From the NCBI RefSeq assembly GCF_000226115.1, contig NC_016457.1, positions 3,224,001 through 3,288,000 of the forward strand: a stretch of 64,000 nucleotides of DNA, read 5' to 3'. Made by a program: the position numbers and the translations under genes. A model generated the notes under the pieces. It was not told where the DNA came from. It worked only from the letters and a program-made list of their open reading frames with translations, and did no database searches. This DNA comes from Thermothielavioides terrestris NRRL 8126 (lineage: Eukaryota > Ascomycota > Sordariomycetes > Sordariales > Chaetomiaceae). Shown one piece after another: positions 1 to 11,679 of the stretch (positions are counted from its first letter, which is position 1; each line of letters begins with the position of its first letter).

Positions 1-3000
1 GTGGAGGAACCTAGCTATATAGCTTTCTAAAGACGCTATAAGCGCTGTTAGGATTATAATAAGTTGTATAGGACTTATATCGAACCTATAGAGGAGGTAG
101 TTTAAGCTTACCCTAGTTATAAACAAGTCTCTATTATTAAGTATAAACTAGTAAACTAAAAGGTATTTAGGCTAGTTGTACTAAGCAAAGGATATAAAGA
201 TCTAGAGGATCGTCTATACCTCTTAGTTGACCTGTTCTATCCCTCTATTTATCTAGGGATAGTAAGAAGTTGATAAGAGCTACTCTACCTCTACCGCCTT
301 ATATAGTATAGTCTAGAACCTACTTAACTAGTCCGACCTACAGTCGGTTATAATTTGAGTTGAGAACCTATAGAAGCGCTACTATATATTATAGAACCGA
401 AGGGTATACTCTTCTACCCCTATCGAATATATTGCCTTGAGCTATATATACTTAGAGAAGTAGTTAGTAATTACTATAAGGTAGCTAGGCGCCCCTTTAT
501 CTCTTATAGGGAGGTCGGTTATAAAGTCAATGGAGATCTGCTTCTAAAAGCGATTAGGGATAGGCAAAGGTTGTAAAAGCCCTTAATATAGCTACTAAAA
601 GATCTTACTCTAGTGGTACTAATTATAGTTCCTAATGAACTGCTTTATATTAGACGATATAAGGTTCTAGTAGTAATCTCTCTAGAGCATTTTAAATAGC
701 CTATTACACCCTAGATATCCTAATATAGCTAAGTTATAAATCTACTAGATAATTATAGTAGTTAGAGGCTCCTATATAGGTAACTAGAGATAGCTATAGA
801 ATAGGAGTATGCCTTATATATTGAGGGAGTAGTCTACAATCTAGGTCTATACTATATTCGCCTCCTTTAGGAACTTCTAAGCCCTATTGTAAACGGCCTA
901 AAGTTAATAAATATAGTGCTTATCTTCGACAATACCCTTGTCCTATAGGGCAGTAAGCTACTTATCCTCGAAGAGCGTCTCTCCTATAGGCAACCTAGCC
1001 TCCTCCTATACACTAGTCTAGTATACCTTAATCGGAGGGAGTAGCTAGGCGATATACTAGCTATCTTTAGGCTTATCCTATTTACGCTAAGAGAGTATAT
1101 TAGGACGAAAGGCCTAGGATCCTAGTCGGTACTTTAGCTCGAAGTTAAATAGGGAGAGCGTCTTTGCCTATTGGGCCTATCGTTCACTAATCGGATATAG
1201 CTAGGTAAAGTACTCGAGGTTCTTATAGTTGGTTAGGATAGTGAAGGGGGCTACTATACTCTAGAGCTCTATCGACTAAGCTTTAAAGCAAGAGATAATA
1301 GCTAGTAGCTCCTTATTATAGATAGTATAGTTACATTTAGTAGGGCTTAGTTTTATAGAGTAGTAGGCTATAGGGTAAAGAACCTTGTCCTCTCCCTACT
1401 AAGATAAGTATCTACTAAACGCTATACTAGAATAGTCTACTTCTACAACTATCTCCCTCTTAGGATCCTACTAGGCAAAGATTAGTTCTAATATAAATAT
1501 AGCCTTAAGCGTATCGAAGGCTTCCTATTCCTCTTTAGCCTAGTAGAATAGAATATTCTTATAGATAAAATATATCAATAGGGCCGCCTTTTTAAAGAAG
1601 TTGAGGATAAAGTTACAATAGAAATTAGTGAATCCTAGGAAGCTCTATACTCTTTAAACCTTATAGGGTACCTTCTACTTATAGATAGCTTTAATCTTCT
1701 TAGGGTCGAGGCAGATATAGACCTCTACCTCTACAATATATCCTAGATACTTAACTTCCTTTACTACGAATATACATTTCTTAAAGTCTAGGTTAAGGCC
1801 TATATCCCTTAGTCTTCGGAGGACCTTATATACCTTCTTTATATAGTCCTTTTAGCTCCTGTTTAAGTACATTAAAACATCGTCAAGATACGCTATTATA
1901 TAGTCTCCTAACGTTGGACTAAAGGCGTTGTTGATATATCTCTAGAATATTGTAGAAGTATTTATAAGCCTAAAGGGGTAGACTAGCTACTTGAATAGTC
2001 TAAACCTTATATAAAACGCTATAAAATGCTTGTCCCCCTTAGCTATCTAAATATAGTAGAATATAGCCCTAACGTCTAGCTTCGTAAGCTATTTAGCCCT
2101 AGCTAGAGACTAAAGAGTCTCCTTAATTAGGGGAAGTAGGTATTAGTCTTACTTAGTAATCTTATTTAGGGCTTGGTAGTCTATATAGAACCTTTATCCT
2201 CCTTCTAGCTTCTTTATAAAGAGGACTAGAACAGCTATCGATAAGGAGTTTACCTAGATCTATCCCTTATCTAATAGGTCTACAACCTACTTCTAAATCT
2301 CTAGGAGATAGTCCTTTAGTATATTATATAAAGGTCTCTATAGGAGCTTAAAAGGTTTTCTATCTAGACTTATCTTAAGATAGATATAATGGTTGGCCTC
2401 TCTTCGATAGAGGGGTAGGCCGTTCGCCTTCTCTTTATTGAAGAGGTTAGCGAAGTTATATAGCTCCTTTAGTAAGGCGACCTTCGGGTCTAGGTCGGTA
2501 TTAGGCTAGGAGATGGCTGCTCCTACTATAGTAGTCATCTTATAGATACTAGTGACAAGGAATATATCTTATACCCCTTTAGACTTCTCCCTTTATACCC
2601 TATAGGCTAAGCTTATAAATACTACGCCTATAACTAGAGTAGTATTAGTTTCCTTCTACTATAAAGAGTATTTATATACCTATAGGCCGCTTTGTAAATT
2701 AATAGTAAAGACCCTATTAGCTAAGTCTAGTATAATCCTATAGTAGTTTATCTAGGGGAGCTCCAATATAACGTTGTAGGCTAGCCCTAGGACTATATAG
2801 AATGTAGTAGCACTAATCTACTTATTAATGTCCATTGTAACGTAGGCGATATATATAATTTTCTTTATAATCTATACCCCCTTAACTATAATACCTAGGG
2901 TACAAGGAGTTGGTAAGCTTATCTACTTAATCTCTAACTATTAATATACTCTTTCGCTAATAGCTCTATAGCTCTAGTACCTAGTATCTACTTATATATT

Positions 3001-4620
3001 TATAAAACTAGAGGAGTTTAGGAAAATAGGGAGAAGAAAGAGGGGCTTATCTATTTTTTCTTTAATCTCTATAAACTCGTTCTATAAGTAGCTAAGTCTT
3101 TTCGGCCCCTATATAAGACTTTGTATAAGGGCTACTCTTTTCCCTCCTCCTCCTTAGAGGGGGAGTCCTTCTCTACCTATTCCTTAGCCTCTAACTTGTT
3201 AACATTGACCTAAGGAGCCAGTCTCTTAGCTAGGGCAAAGGGATAAGTACCTATAAAGTAGCCTTAGCGCCTATAACGGATATAGGCTCTAGCCTATTAG
3301 TACGCTATATATACTTTGTTGTTTATCTACTTTGCTTATAGCGCGTTTATACTTTATTTTCCTTTGTTCTACTACTACTTTCCTCTATAACCCCTGTTAG
3401 CTTCTCTCTAGGCTAGGGCAATATAGGTCGTATTAATCTTAGTTATCGATATATCTCTGTCTATATTCTTCTCTATATCTATATTGGGCCTAGGTCGCTT
3501 TCCCTAGGACCGCTAATATCGTTCCTCTAAACGAAGGGCCTCTAGGTCGATAGTAATCTTATAGTACTTTACAACGGCTATAGTATAGTTGTTCTATAGG
3601 ACTTTCCATCCTATTGTAATATACTTTAACTTTAGGGAGAGGTATCGTTGTAGTCTAATAAATTGTACTTTATTGCTTTAATTAAGTCCTCTAGCCTTCG
3701 ATAGCTTTACCTCGAAGTAAATAATAAAGGAGAAGAATAGCTTATTGTCTTTTTAGCGGAGTATATCTAGCTCTATTAAAGCTATAACCTACTTATAAAG
3801 GTCTATATAGACTATTACGAAATATTTGAGAAACGCTCCTAGGTTATAGTTGTATCTAGGTTCTCCCGACTTATAGAAGGCTACGACCTTGGCCTAGACC
3901 CTTTGGCTAAGGTTTCTTTAAATAAACACCTATTAGTTATAGAGGCCTCTAATAAAGTCCTAGTCTACTACTAGGATATATACTATTATAGCCTTCTAGG
4001 CAGTAAAGAGCTCCTTTTTACTATTAAAGGGTTATCCTATAGGGAGGCGCTTCTACTATATCTAGGGAGCTGCTAGAGCTATAGCGTTAGTCATCGAAGC
4101 TAGGACATTGGCTACTATAGGGGCGTTTATAGTCTAAGCTATAGCAATCTAGGCTATATAAAGTTCCTTAATAGTTGCGTTCTAGTATATAATCGTCTTC
4201 TATAGAAGTTGGAAGTACTTATAGACCTAATCTAGGTCTAGGACCTATAGGATACCTAGGTTGTTTATAGTAGCGTCTAGCCTACTTGGTACTAACGTCG
4301 AAACGCCTAGTATACTACTCTTATCTACGTCTAAAAGCAATAGCTGCTCTATCTACGTAAAGGTAGTTGAACTATAACGTACTAGCCTTATAGCGTCTGC
4401 AAATAAGCGTACAATGTTCTATTCAACTACCTTAAGGAAAGGAAAAGGAGAAGTATAGGCTACGGTCCTTATATATAGAGTTTTCAGTAGCTCGCGAAGT
4501 GAGTTCGGGCCAACGTTATTCCAGGCGCGAGGCGGGCCCGCCACAGGTCCGCCCTAGGGCCGCCGCGGATCCTAGGCGCAGCCCCACATACCTAGCCCAG
4601 GTATAGCCCGGTCTGTAACA
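1..4620 (-). mobile_element. RIP-decayed Ty3/gypsy retrotransposon, 3' part beyond window edge
   Basis: Read on the minus strand, this is a gag-pol element whose 5' end lies at 4620 and whose 3' end is off the left edge. Order from right to left: gag with a CCHC zinc knuckle near 3244-3290, in which the Cys and His positions now read Tyr; reverse transcriptase with the catalytic motif YLDDVLMYLN near 1862-1895; integrase zinc-binding region near 600-760; integrase core opening with ISIDFITDLP near 500-540; and the region of the YHPQTDG motif near 210-280, with stops. Stop codons, mainly TAG/TAA, interrupt every domain, as expected when CAG, CAA and TGG are hit by RIP. Domain order (gag, RT, integrase) is that of Ty3/gypsy. 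It abuts a plus-strand gypsy fragment at 4621, so it probably inserted into that older element. No functional protein can be made from it. Confidence 0.9.
4405..4620 (-). repeat. Probable 5' LTR of the gypsy element at 1-4620
   Basis: Minus-strand sequence begins TGTTACAGACCGGG at 4620, has a TATATATAAGG box near 4470, and is followed to the left by the gag region. The outer part, about 4490-4620, is strikingly GC- and CpG-rich compared with everything around it. The inner boundary is uncertain because the matching 3' LTR is outside the window; a possible end is the AGAACA near 4412-4420. Confidence 0.5.
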
Positions 4621-6200
4621 AGGAACAAGCTAAGAAAATCGTTAATTAGAGAGAACGTAAAGAGCAAGAAGGAGAGCTATAAAGGAAGTAGCACCGAAAG
4701 CTATAGATTAGACCCTATAAGCTAAAGGATAGTCTCCTCTACTATATCAACTACGAAGGAGTAAAGAAACTTTATATCCCTAGCAACTATATTAAAGATA
4801 TTTTTACTATTGTATACAATAATATTTACCACTTTGGTATAGACAATATAATAGTAAACCTTTTAGTATTCGCTTTTAACTAAAAACGCTAGATAGTATA
4901 TAAGTATGTTTAGCACTGCCCTATATATAGAGAGAACTAGACCTTAAGAGAACCGAAGCCTAGAGACCTTTAGCTGATTTGGACACTGCTATAGCCTTTC
5001 TACACTATTATAATAGATTTTATTGTCGGTTTGCCTGCTATACCCTCTAAAGGGACACTATAGTTAATAAAAAAGTACTTGATCCTCAACGCTATATATA
5101 CCATTATCTATAAGTTTAGTAAGAAAAAGCTTCTTATAGCTAAAAACAATAAGATGTTAGTAGAGGATTAGGCAGTTATAATCCTTAGAGCATTAACGTA
5201 TATAGATTGGGGGCTCCTAATATAAATCATTAGTGATAAAGACCCTAAGTTCACCTCTGACCTATAGAAAGAAATCTTTTATATCCTAGGCGTTAGCCTC
5301 CTTTTCTTGATAGCCTATTACCCCTAGACGGACAGTTAGTTAGAAAGAACGAACTAGATAGTAGAAATTACTATCTAGATAGAAGCTATAGAGAAACTAG
5401 GGACGCTATAGCCTCTACTTCTCCCTATATTACAATATAACTTTAATAATATATTTGCAATTACTATTAGAAGATCACTGAACAAGTTGGTATACAGTTT
5501 TAAACTACGCTCTATCCTAGATATACTTTATTGTAAGAAGGGCATTGTTGCCTCTACTAAAGCTATTAGTGTCTTTAGACAGTAGTATTAGAAGGAAGCA
5601 GTAGAACAGATTAATTATATAGACGCTATTACAAAGATATATTACAACGATAGGTATACACCTACTAAGTTTAAAGTAGGAGACACTATTTACCTACAAC
5701 TATATAATAGATACTATCTTCTAGGAAAGCTTAAACGAAAGTAGTTACTACAATGGGTAAGACCATTTAAGATTATCCGCAAAATCAATAGAAACGCCTA
5801 TAAACTTGACTTCCTAGCTAGTTAGAAAGTCTATCCTATAGTTTCAGTTTCCTAGTTATAGAAACCGGATTAGAGGAAAGACCCCTTTGGCTATAATATA
5901 GAACCCCCTAGCTCTATAATCGTTGACGGAGACGAGTATTAGAAAGTCGAGAGAATTGTACAACGGCGTATTATCTAGAGGAACAGGAGACTCAAGGTCG
6001 AGTATCTAGTACAATAGAAAAGGTATACCGCTAAGGACGACTAGTAGATCGTATATATTCAGCTCGTTGATAGCGCTAGAGAGCTTGTCGAAGAATATAA
6101 GAGAGTGTATCCTATCGACTAGGAGAAGGAACATTATAATAAAGGCATCGCTATTAAGGAGTAGGAAGCAGTGACGGAGATTCCTTGATCCTAGAACCAA
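4621..6200 (+). pseudogene. Ty3/gypsy pol fragment: integrase plus chromodomain
   Basis: Decayed plus-strand pol 3' end. The integrase zinc-binding region is near 4770-4930. The catalytic core shows DFIVGLPAIPSKGT near 5017-5055, then ISDKDPKFTSDL near 5228-5268, then AYYP followed by a TDS..ERTN block near 5310-5355, so the DDE positions are still recognisable. A chromodomain-like segment (KVERIV followed by KVEYLVQ) lies near 5944-6035; chromodomains at the C-terminus of integrase are typical of chromovirus-type gypsy elements. In-frame TAG/TAA codons stand where Trp or Gln is expected. RT and RNase H of this copy are not in the window, because the minus-strand element 1-4620 interrupts it on the left. 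Confidence 0.85.
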
Positions 6201-6821
6201 GTTGTCGTTAAGCTACTATAGAAGAAAGGCAACGACCAATGACAGCTATACTGTTACTAACTTTCTCTTTCCTTCTTTCCTATTTCCTTCTCTTCCTTTT
6301 ATTCGTTTATACTTTCCTTAATAAGATATATTCGCTTTACTATATCTATTACCGTTATACCGCTACTAAACGTATAAGCGTCGTCCTCTATTTTACAAAT
6401 CTCCTTTTCTTTTCTTTATCCTTTACTTAGACGATACCACTACTTTTAGTTATAAAACTATAGTTATTCAGTTCGTTAGGCACTTTACTTATCCCAGTTT
6501 TCCTATATACAGATTCGCTACTGGCTATGACCTACAAATGGTTAGGGAAAGCTATTGTATTACTATAAAGGTATAGGGCTTTGAGCCTTAAGGGTACAAT
6601 GTTCTATTCTCTAGCTGCTGCTAGATAGCAATATCGTTCATTGGCTATAGGCACTATACTATTGTTTTGTTTACTTCTAGAACAGCTTAATATAAGCTAT
6701 TACAATTTTCTTTCTCTTTATATATCACCCTTAATATATCTGTTTCCTACAATACTCCTATATCGCAATCTATTGTATTCGTTATACAATCAATTGTTAG
6801 CCGTTTTTAGTACTGAACTAC
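6201..6821. other. AT-rich decayed DNA, no identifiable gene
   Basis: Contains short open frames (6239-6430, 6641-6835) of hydrophobic composition with no recognisable domain; they look like chance frames in T-rich sequence. It may hold the 3' LTR of the gypsy fragment to the left. The 16-base string GAATAGAACATTGTAC, read on the minus strand near 6597-6612, also occurs at the inner edge of the LTR region near 4410-4425 in the same orientation; I cannot say whether this marks another LTR end. Confidence 0.4.
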
Positions 6822-8689
6822 GTGTATTTATATAAACAGCCGTCTATCGGTATACACTTATACTATATTCGTAATTTGAAACAATTTGCTATATATTGTT
6901 ATAATACTTGTAGCAACGACAAGGCCAACCGTATAGTCGATTCCTTTGACTTATTGACATTATTAAGCAGCAAGGTACTTGAAAACAACTATATCGACAT
7001 TATAGAAGGAGATATACGACTAGCTTTTATTACCTATAAAATACCTCTTTATAGAAGAAAGACGCCTACTAAAGGTCGTGCTACTAGTACCTAAAAAAGG
7101 GAGAGCGCTCGCCTCGCTACTAAGTAAGCAAAAGGTATAAAAAAGGCCGATAGTACACCCAATGTTCCTTTATACACTATAAGAGTATATACGTCCTATT
7201 AAGTTGCGACCAAGAACATTGCTTCTAGAACTATATAAGACAACGAGATAACGGCTACTAAGGAAGCTAATATAGCTAGAGCAATTTAGAATAGCTTAAA
7301 GACTACCTACAAGGAATAGTAGTAGGCCGCTACCTTGGGTCTTATTATAGTCTCCGACAACAAATATAAAGTCGCTAAAGACAATAAAAAAGCGTTTAAG
7401 AGCGATATAGCGTAAGAACACCTAGATGCCCTCCTTACTCACAAATATATAGAGGGAGAGCAGCCCCTCCAACGTATACCTAGGATCTAGTATCCCAATA
7501 CCAGCAACGTCATATTTACCTATATATAGCGTAAGGAAGTACAATAAGCTTTATACATTATATCTAAAGACAAGGCTATTGCAACCAATGACGATTAAGA
7601 TGCCTCTAACGACAATGGAGTCGAGTACACTAGCGACGAAGAAGACATAGCCACTGAACCACATTGTATTCTAGAGCTATAGGAGATTTATATATCCTAT
7701 AGATACTCTCGTTGCTATATAAAAGCTATAAACAAGTATATCGCCACTATAAGCGAGGCACTTGCTTATATATATATAGACTTTGGTTATAACGAGGAAT
7801 ATATAGCTAAACTCGCAATATAGTTTACTAGATTCTATTGTATAGTCCTGAAGAAAGACCCTAGTGATAAACTTGTCGGTTTCGCTTATAACTTGTATAT
7901 CTATAGGATTAAAAGCACAATTAAAAAGGCCTTTAAGGAGTTTTAGGAGACTAGTATAGTTACCGCGAGCTAAATGCCAATAGCGATTAAGATCCTTGTT
8001 TTACAATATGTCTTGCCTAAAGGAGAGGGCAACTCTATAATCAACGCGATATTGGGAGAGCTTGAGCTTGCCTATTACAACAACGTTAGAGCCGTAGATA
8101 TAGTAAGCGGTGCTAGCTACGTAGTCACCGTAAGCGATAACGTAATCAAATCTCTTTAGGTAGATATAAAGGCTGTATAGGCGTTTACCAAGGATCTGCT
8201 ATAGTTCGCTTAGAAATACCGAGCTCACGTCAAGGAGGTTGAGAAAATCGCTATAGAATCCACAAGATATATTAGCGCTATAAATATAAATAGGAACGCT
8301 AGCTACACAGAGCTAGATAGCCTTGCCTTCTAAGGCGACCTAGATAATATATACTATTACTAGATTAGGAAGATTAGCGATATATAGCTAGCCTACGATA
8401 AGACTGTGATAGAACTCTATTATATAGATAATGTGCTCTAAAAGGAGATCGATACCGCCGTTCAAGTAGTAGTGAATATATACGACGTCGTTTGTATAGG
8501 ACTGACGTAGCGTATATAGGATATTAAGCGCTGCCTTTTAGCTATTAAGTCCTAAACTACTATAATAGATATAACCGCTGCCAAAGTATATATTGTAAAG
8601 TAGGCTACTATAGCTATCTAAACCGTTAGATACTAAGAGGTAGCGCCCAAGGTTAGCTATACTGCAACTATAACGACTATATATTCTAC
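6822..8689 (+). pseudogene. Long decayed plus-strand reading frame of unknown function, first part
   Basis: A single frame can be followed from about 6822 to 8689 through many TAG/TAA codons, with protein-like composition: an acidic stretch with two runs of mixed D/E/S near 7590-7650, then a helical region, with open stretches such as 7974-8159. The frame is interrupted by the LTR element at 8690-10341 and resumes in the same frame at 10347 once the insertion and one TSD copy are removed. No RT, integrase or transposase motif is visible. A gag-like protein or transposon ORF is possible, but I do not recognise it. Stop patterns fit RIP of Gln and Trp codons. Confidence 0.55.
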
Positions 8690-8887
8690 TGTCGCGTACC
8701 ACACTAGCCCCCTGTCTGTGGCTCTGGCACCTATGGGGCTCTCGCTCTGGCCTGTGGGGCTGAGCTCCCACCTGTGTATATAGATCTCAGCTCTCCTCCT
8801 ACCTACTGGGAGGAGCTCCCTCGATCATCATCCTCTTCTCTCTGGCTCTCGCTTAGCTACCTAATGTGCCCTCGCCTCCTCTCCTCA
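8690..8887 (+). repeat. 5' LTR of the small LTR element
   Basis: 198 bp, TG...CA ends. It aligns without gaps to 10144-10341 with 16 differences, all transitions. In 13 of the 16 this copy keeps the C or G, so it is the less mutated LTR. A TATATAGAT box lies near 8779-8787. Confidence 0.93.
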
Positions 8888-10143
8888 GTTATAAGCCTAG
8901 TTCGCGCTTCAAAATCACCCTTGGAGGTTCTTTATAGGGCTATCAGTTGTAGGGCCATCTTTTTCTTCCTTTCTTCTATCTTCTAGCCTCTTGAACCTAC
9001 AACTACTATAGTATCTCTTGTATACTTTTACGATTAAGAGCACCTTCGATCGTTGACTTCTAACCTCTTTTTTCGAACCCCTTTTTTTAGAACGTTCGGA
9101 TCTCTCAACCTCTTGTAACCTCGGCTATTGCCCGCTAAGCCACTAGCGCACACGTTATAGCCGTTCTTAGGAGCGATCGATAGGCGGCCCTACTATTTAG
9201 GGGGTACTACGGTTCTAGAAGATCTTTTTCCTCGCCTACCTCTACGAGGCAAGGCACTTCCTATAGCCTTTTTCGGCTTTGCTATAGAGACCTAAGTTCC
9301 TAGTAGCCTTCCTAATTAGCTAGTACTATAGAATCAGGTGCTAGGTACACTACAATGGTGACTATAGGCTTTAGGCGTCTATAGTTCCTTACTTGGTTCT
9401 TTAGCTCCTAGTATAGCACGTGCTCTATACCTAATTGGAGCTATAGCCTAAAAGGGCCTAGTAACAGTTCCTAGCTCTCTAGAACAACTGGGGGGTGCTA
9501 AGGGAATTAGAAGGGTAGGTTTCTCCCCGCCTCCAACTAGGGGGTATAGAAGTGCTTAAGTACCGGGGCTAGGGCTTGAGCGAGGAACCTACTAGTAGTC
9601 TTTATACTCTGAACTATTTCTAGAGCTACGCTAGGAACGTCTAGATATATTTAGAGAGAGTGGCTACCCCTGCTAATTACGGGGCTAGCAGTAACAGTAG
9701 AACGGAGATTTACTATATTAGTAGAGGCCTCTAATGTAGGCGTTGGCACGATTATTGCCAATATAGCGGCATGCCTAGGAGTACTAGCCGGGGCAGCACA
9801 ACGGCAAGTGCTACTACCACTACTAGCTAGGGTAGCCCAATGGCGGGTGCTACTCTACTATCTACTAGGCAATACAATGGCAAGTACTGCTATTATCGTA
9901 GTCGACACTCCCAACAATAGAGGTTAGTTCAACCACTTTTCTTATTGACGAACCTGTCAACAGCTCTAGCCAACACGGTTGATAGAGGCAACCGTAGGCT
10001 AAGACAGCCTTGTTAGGCACCTGTTTTTCCTTTGTTCGAGGGATAGATCGGCAAATGGATCTGTGGATAGGATCTCTAGATCTATAGCCCAGTGTGCCTT
10101 GCGTTTTTCACAGACCCGCTCCTCGGAGCGCGTCTAGGGGGTG

Positions 10144-10341
10144 TGTCGTATACCACACTGGCCCCCTGTCTGTAGCTCTAGCACCTATAGGGCTCTCGCT
10201 CTGGCCTGTGGGGCTAAGCTCCTACCTATATATATAGATCTCAGCTCTCCTCCTACCTACTAGGAGGAGCTCCCTCGATTATCATCCTCTTCTCTCTAGT
10301 TCTCGCTTAGCCACCTGATGTGCCCTCGCCTCCTCTCCTCA
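10144..10341 (+). repeat. 3' LTR of the small LTR element
   Basis: 198 bp, same ends as 8690-8887. It carries T or A at 13 of the 16 differing sites; 13 of the 16 sites are in CpA/TpG context, the preferred RIP target. Confidence 0.93.
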
Positions 10342-10690
10342 TCTACTAAGACTATATAGCCGACTATATAGAAAACGCCTACTAAGGCACCTATCGCCAA
10401 AGTAGCGTCGTTAGTTGTATCGACGACGCTAGTTAAGACGTTGTAAAGCTAGTGCAATAAAAGCCTCCACTTAACGTCGAGAGCTAAAACGGCCGAAGTT
10501 ATCACTACTAAGCGCTAGCGCAAAGTAACTATTGACGACAAGACGTATAAGACGCTGACACGTCCTTCTAAGAAGCTTAAGAAGGCGCCTACTTCCGCTA
10601 AGTGTAGAGCGGTAGTGAAGGTATCTAAAGCTAGAAGAGACGACCCTTATACTAGTGATAGTATAGTCGATTTTAACAAGTAGAACAAAT
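10342..10690 (+). pseudogene. Continuation of the interrupted reading frame, Lys-rich C-terminus
   Basis: After removal of the LTR element and one TCTAC copy the frame from 6822-8689 continues here without a shift. The predicted segment is rich in Lys, Thr and Ala (for example PSKKLKKAP near 10565-10590), and the frame fades after about 10690. Basic tails are common in nucleic-acid-binding gag-like proteins, but the identity is unknown. Confidence 0.5.
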
Positions 10691-11111
10691 AAATGAATAT
10701 ATCGTAATAGAGGACTTTGCTATAGACTAGGATAATAGATATAGAAATCCTATATAGGATATAATGTAGACTAGTTTTCTTTCCTTTCTATATATTCCCT
10801 TATTCTATATTGAGTTCTATAATGATGGCGAGGACGCTATCTTTTCTTCTTATTCCTAGGCACTTATTATACGCAACTGTAGCAAGGGCACCTATAACCG
10901 TACTACAGTCAGGGGTGATGAGCGTTCCCTTAAAAGAGGAACCTCGTCTATAACCCCTTTGTAGAACAGTAGACTGTATTAATATACTTTTGTGACATAT
11001 ACTAGTGTTTAAGAGTGCCGCTTTATCAGCTAACGAGGCTGAGAGGCATTGATCTTTCTTATCTTTACACGTTTACCGCTAGATGGTCACCGAGGACCAT
11101 CAGCGTATAAC
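10691..11111. other. Decayed intertransposon sequence
   Basis: No coding frame or repeat end is recognisable. It flanks the LTR at 11112 and shows no target-site duplication with the sequence beyond 18076. Confidence 0.4.
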
Positions 11112-11210
11112 AGCACGTCATAGATACAAGCTTCTAGGTTCTAAGTGCTCACTCCGTCTTAGAACTATGCCGACTCCTGCTCAATAGCGGCTCGTGTATA
11201 TACTATAATA
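11112..11210 (-). repeat. 3' LTR of the 99-bp-LTR gypsy element
   Basis: Matches 17978-18076 and the reverse complement of 23628-23726. Its U3 start has decayed from TGTCACAGCATATG to TATTATAGTATATA by transitions only. It adjoins a polypurine tract (AGAGGGGAGGAC on the minus strand), which identifies it as the 3' LTR. Confidence 0.85.
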
Positions 11211-11679
11211 GTTTGTCCTCCCCTCTATAGAACCTGTCCTTAGGTCTAGACTTTATAATTAATAGTATACTGTATTGCCTAATCTCTAGAAAAGGTCTAT
11301 CTACCTATATAGACTCACTGACTAGTGGTATAAAGGGTAACGAGTTGTCTACCTAACTATAAGCTTCGCCTAGGATTTAGTGGGGTATCCCTATAGAGTT
11401 AGATTAGTTGCTAGAGCAATGTATATAGTGCACTTTGCCCTTTTTATAACAATTTATATTTTACTATTATATATAGACTACCTACTCCTCGCTTTTAAAT
11501 TCACATTGTTGTAGCTATACTTTGTACTTTGTATTTTCCATTTCTTTATATATTATTATTTTATTAATTATAGTACCCTCTTCTTCTCTATTTACTTACC
11601 TTGTGTTCCTACGTTCGTTACTATCTATATATCGTCGTTTCTTCTTGCTTTATACTTACCGCCTTTTCTCTACCAATTT

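Larger units (their letters stand above)
8690..10341 (+). mobile_element. Complete small non-autonomous LTR element (TRIM-like) with 5-bp TSD
   Basis: Two 198-bp direct repeats (8690-8887 and 10144-10341) start with TG and end with CA and bound a 1256-bp interior. The five bases TCTAC occur immediately before the first (8685-8689) and immediately after the second (10342-10346), a perfect target-site duplication. A purine tract (AGGGGGTG) sits directly before the second LTR, as a polypurine tract should; this sets the orientation as plus. The interior shows no gag, RT, integrase or other recognisable domain and is too short for them, so mobilisation would need another element's proteins. The LTRs are much more GC-rich than the surrounding DNA, suggesting later insertion or fewer RIP cycles. 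Confidence 0.92.
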
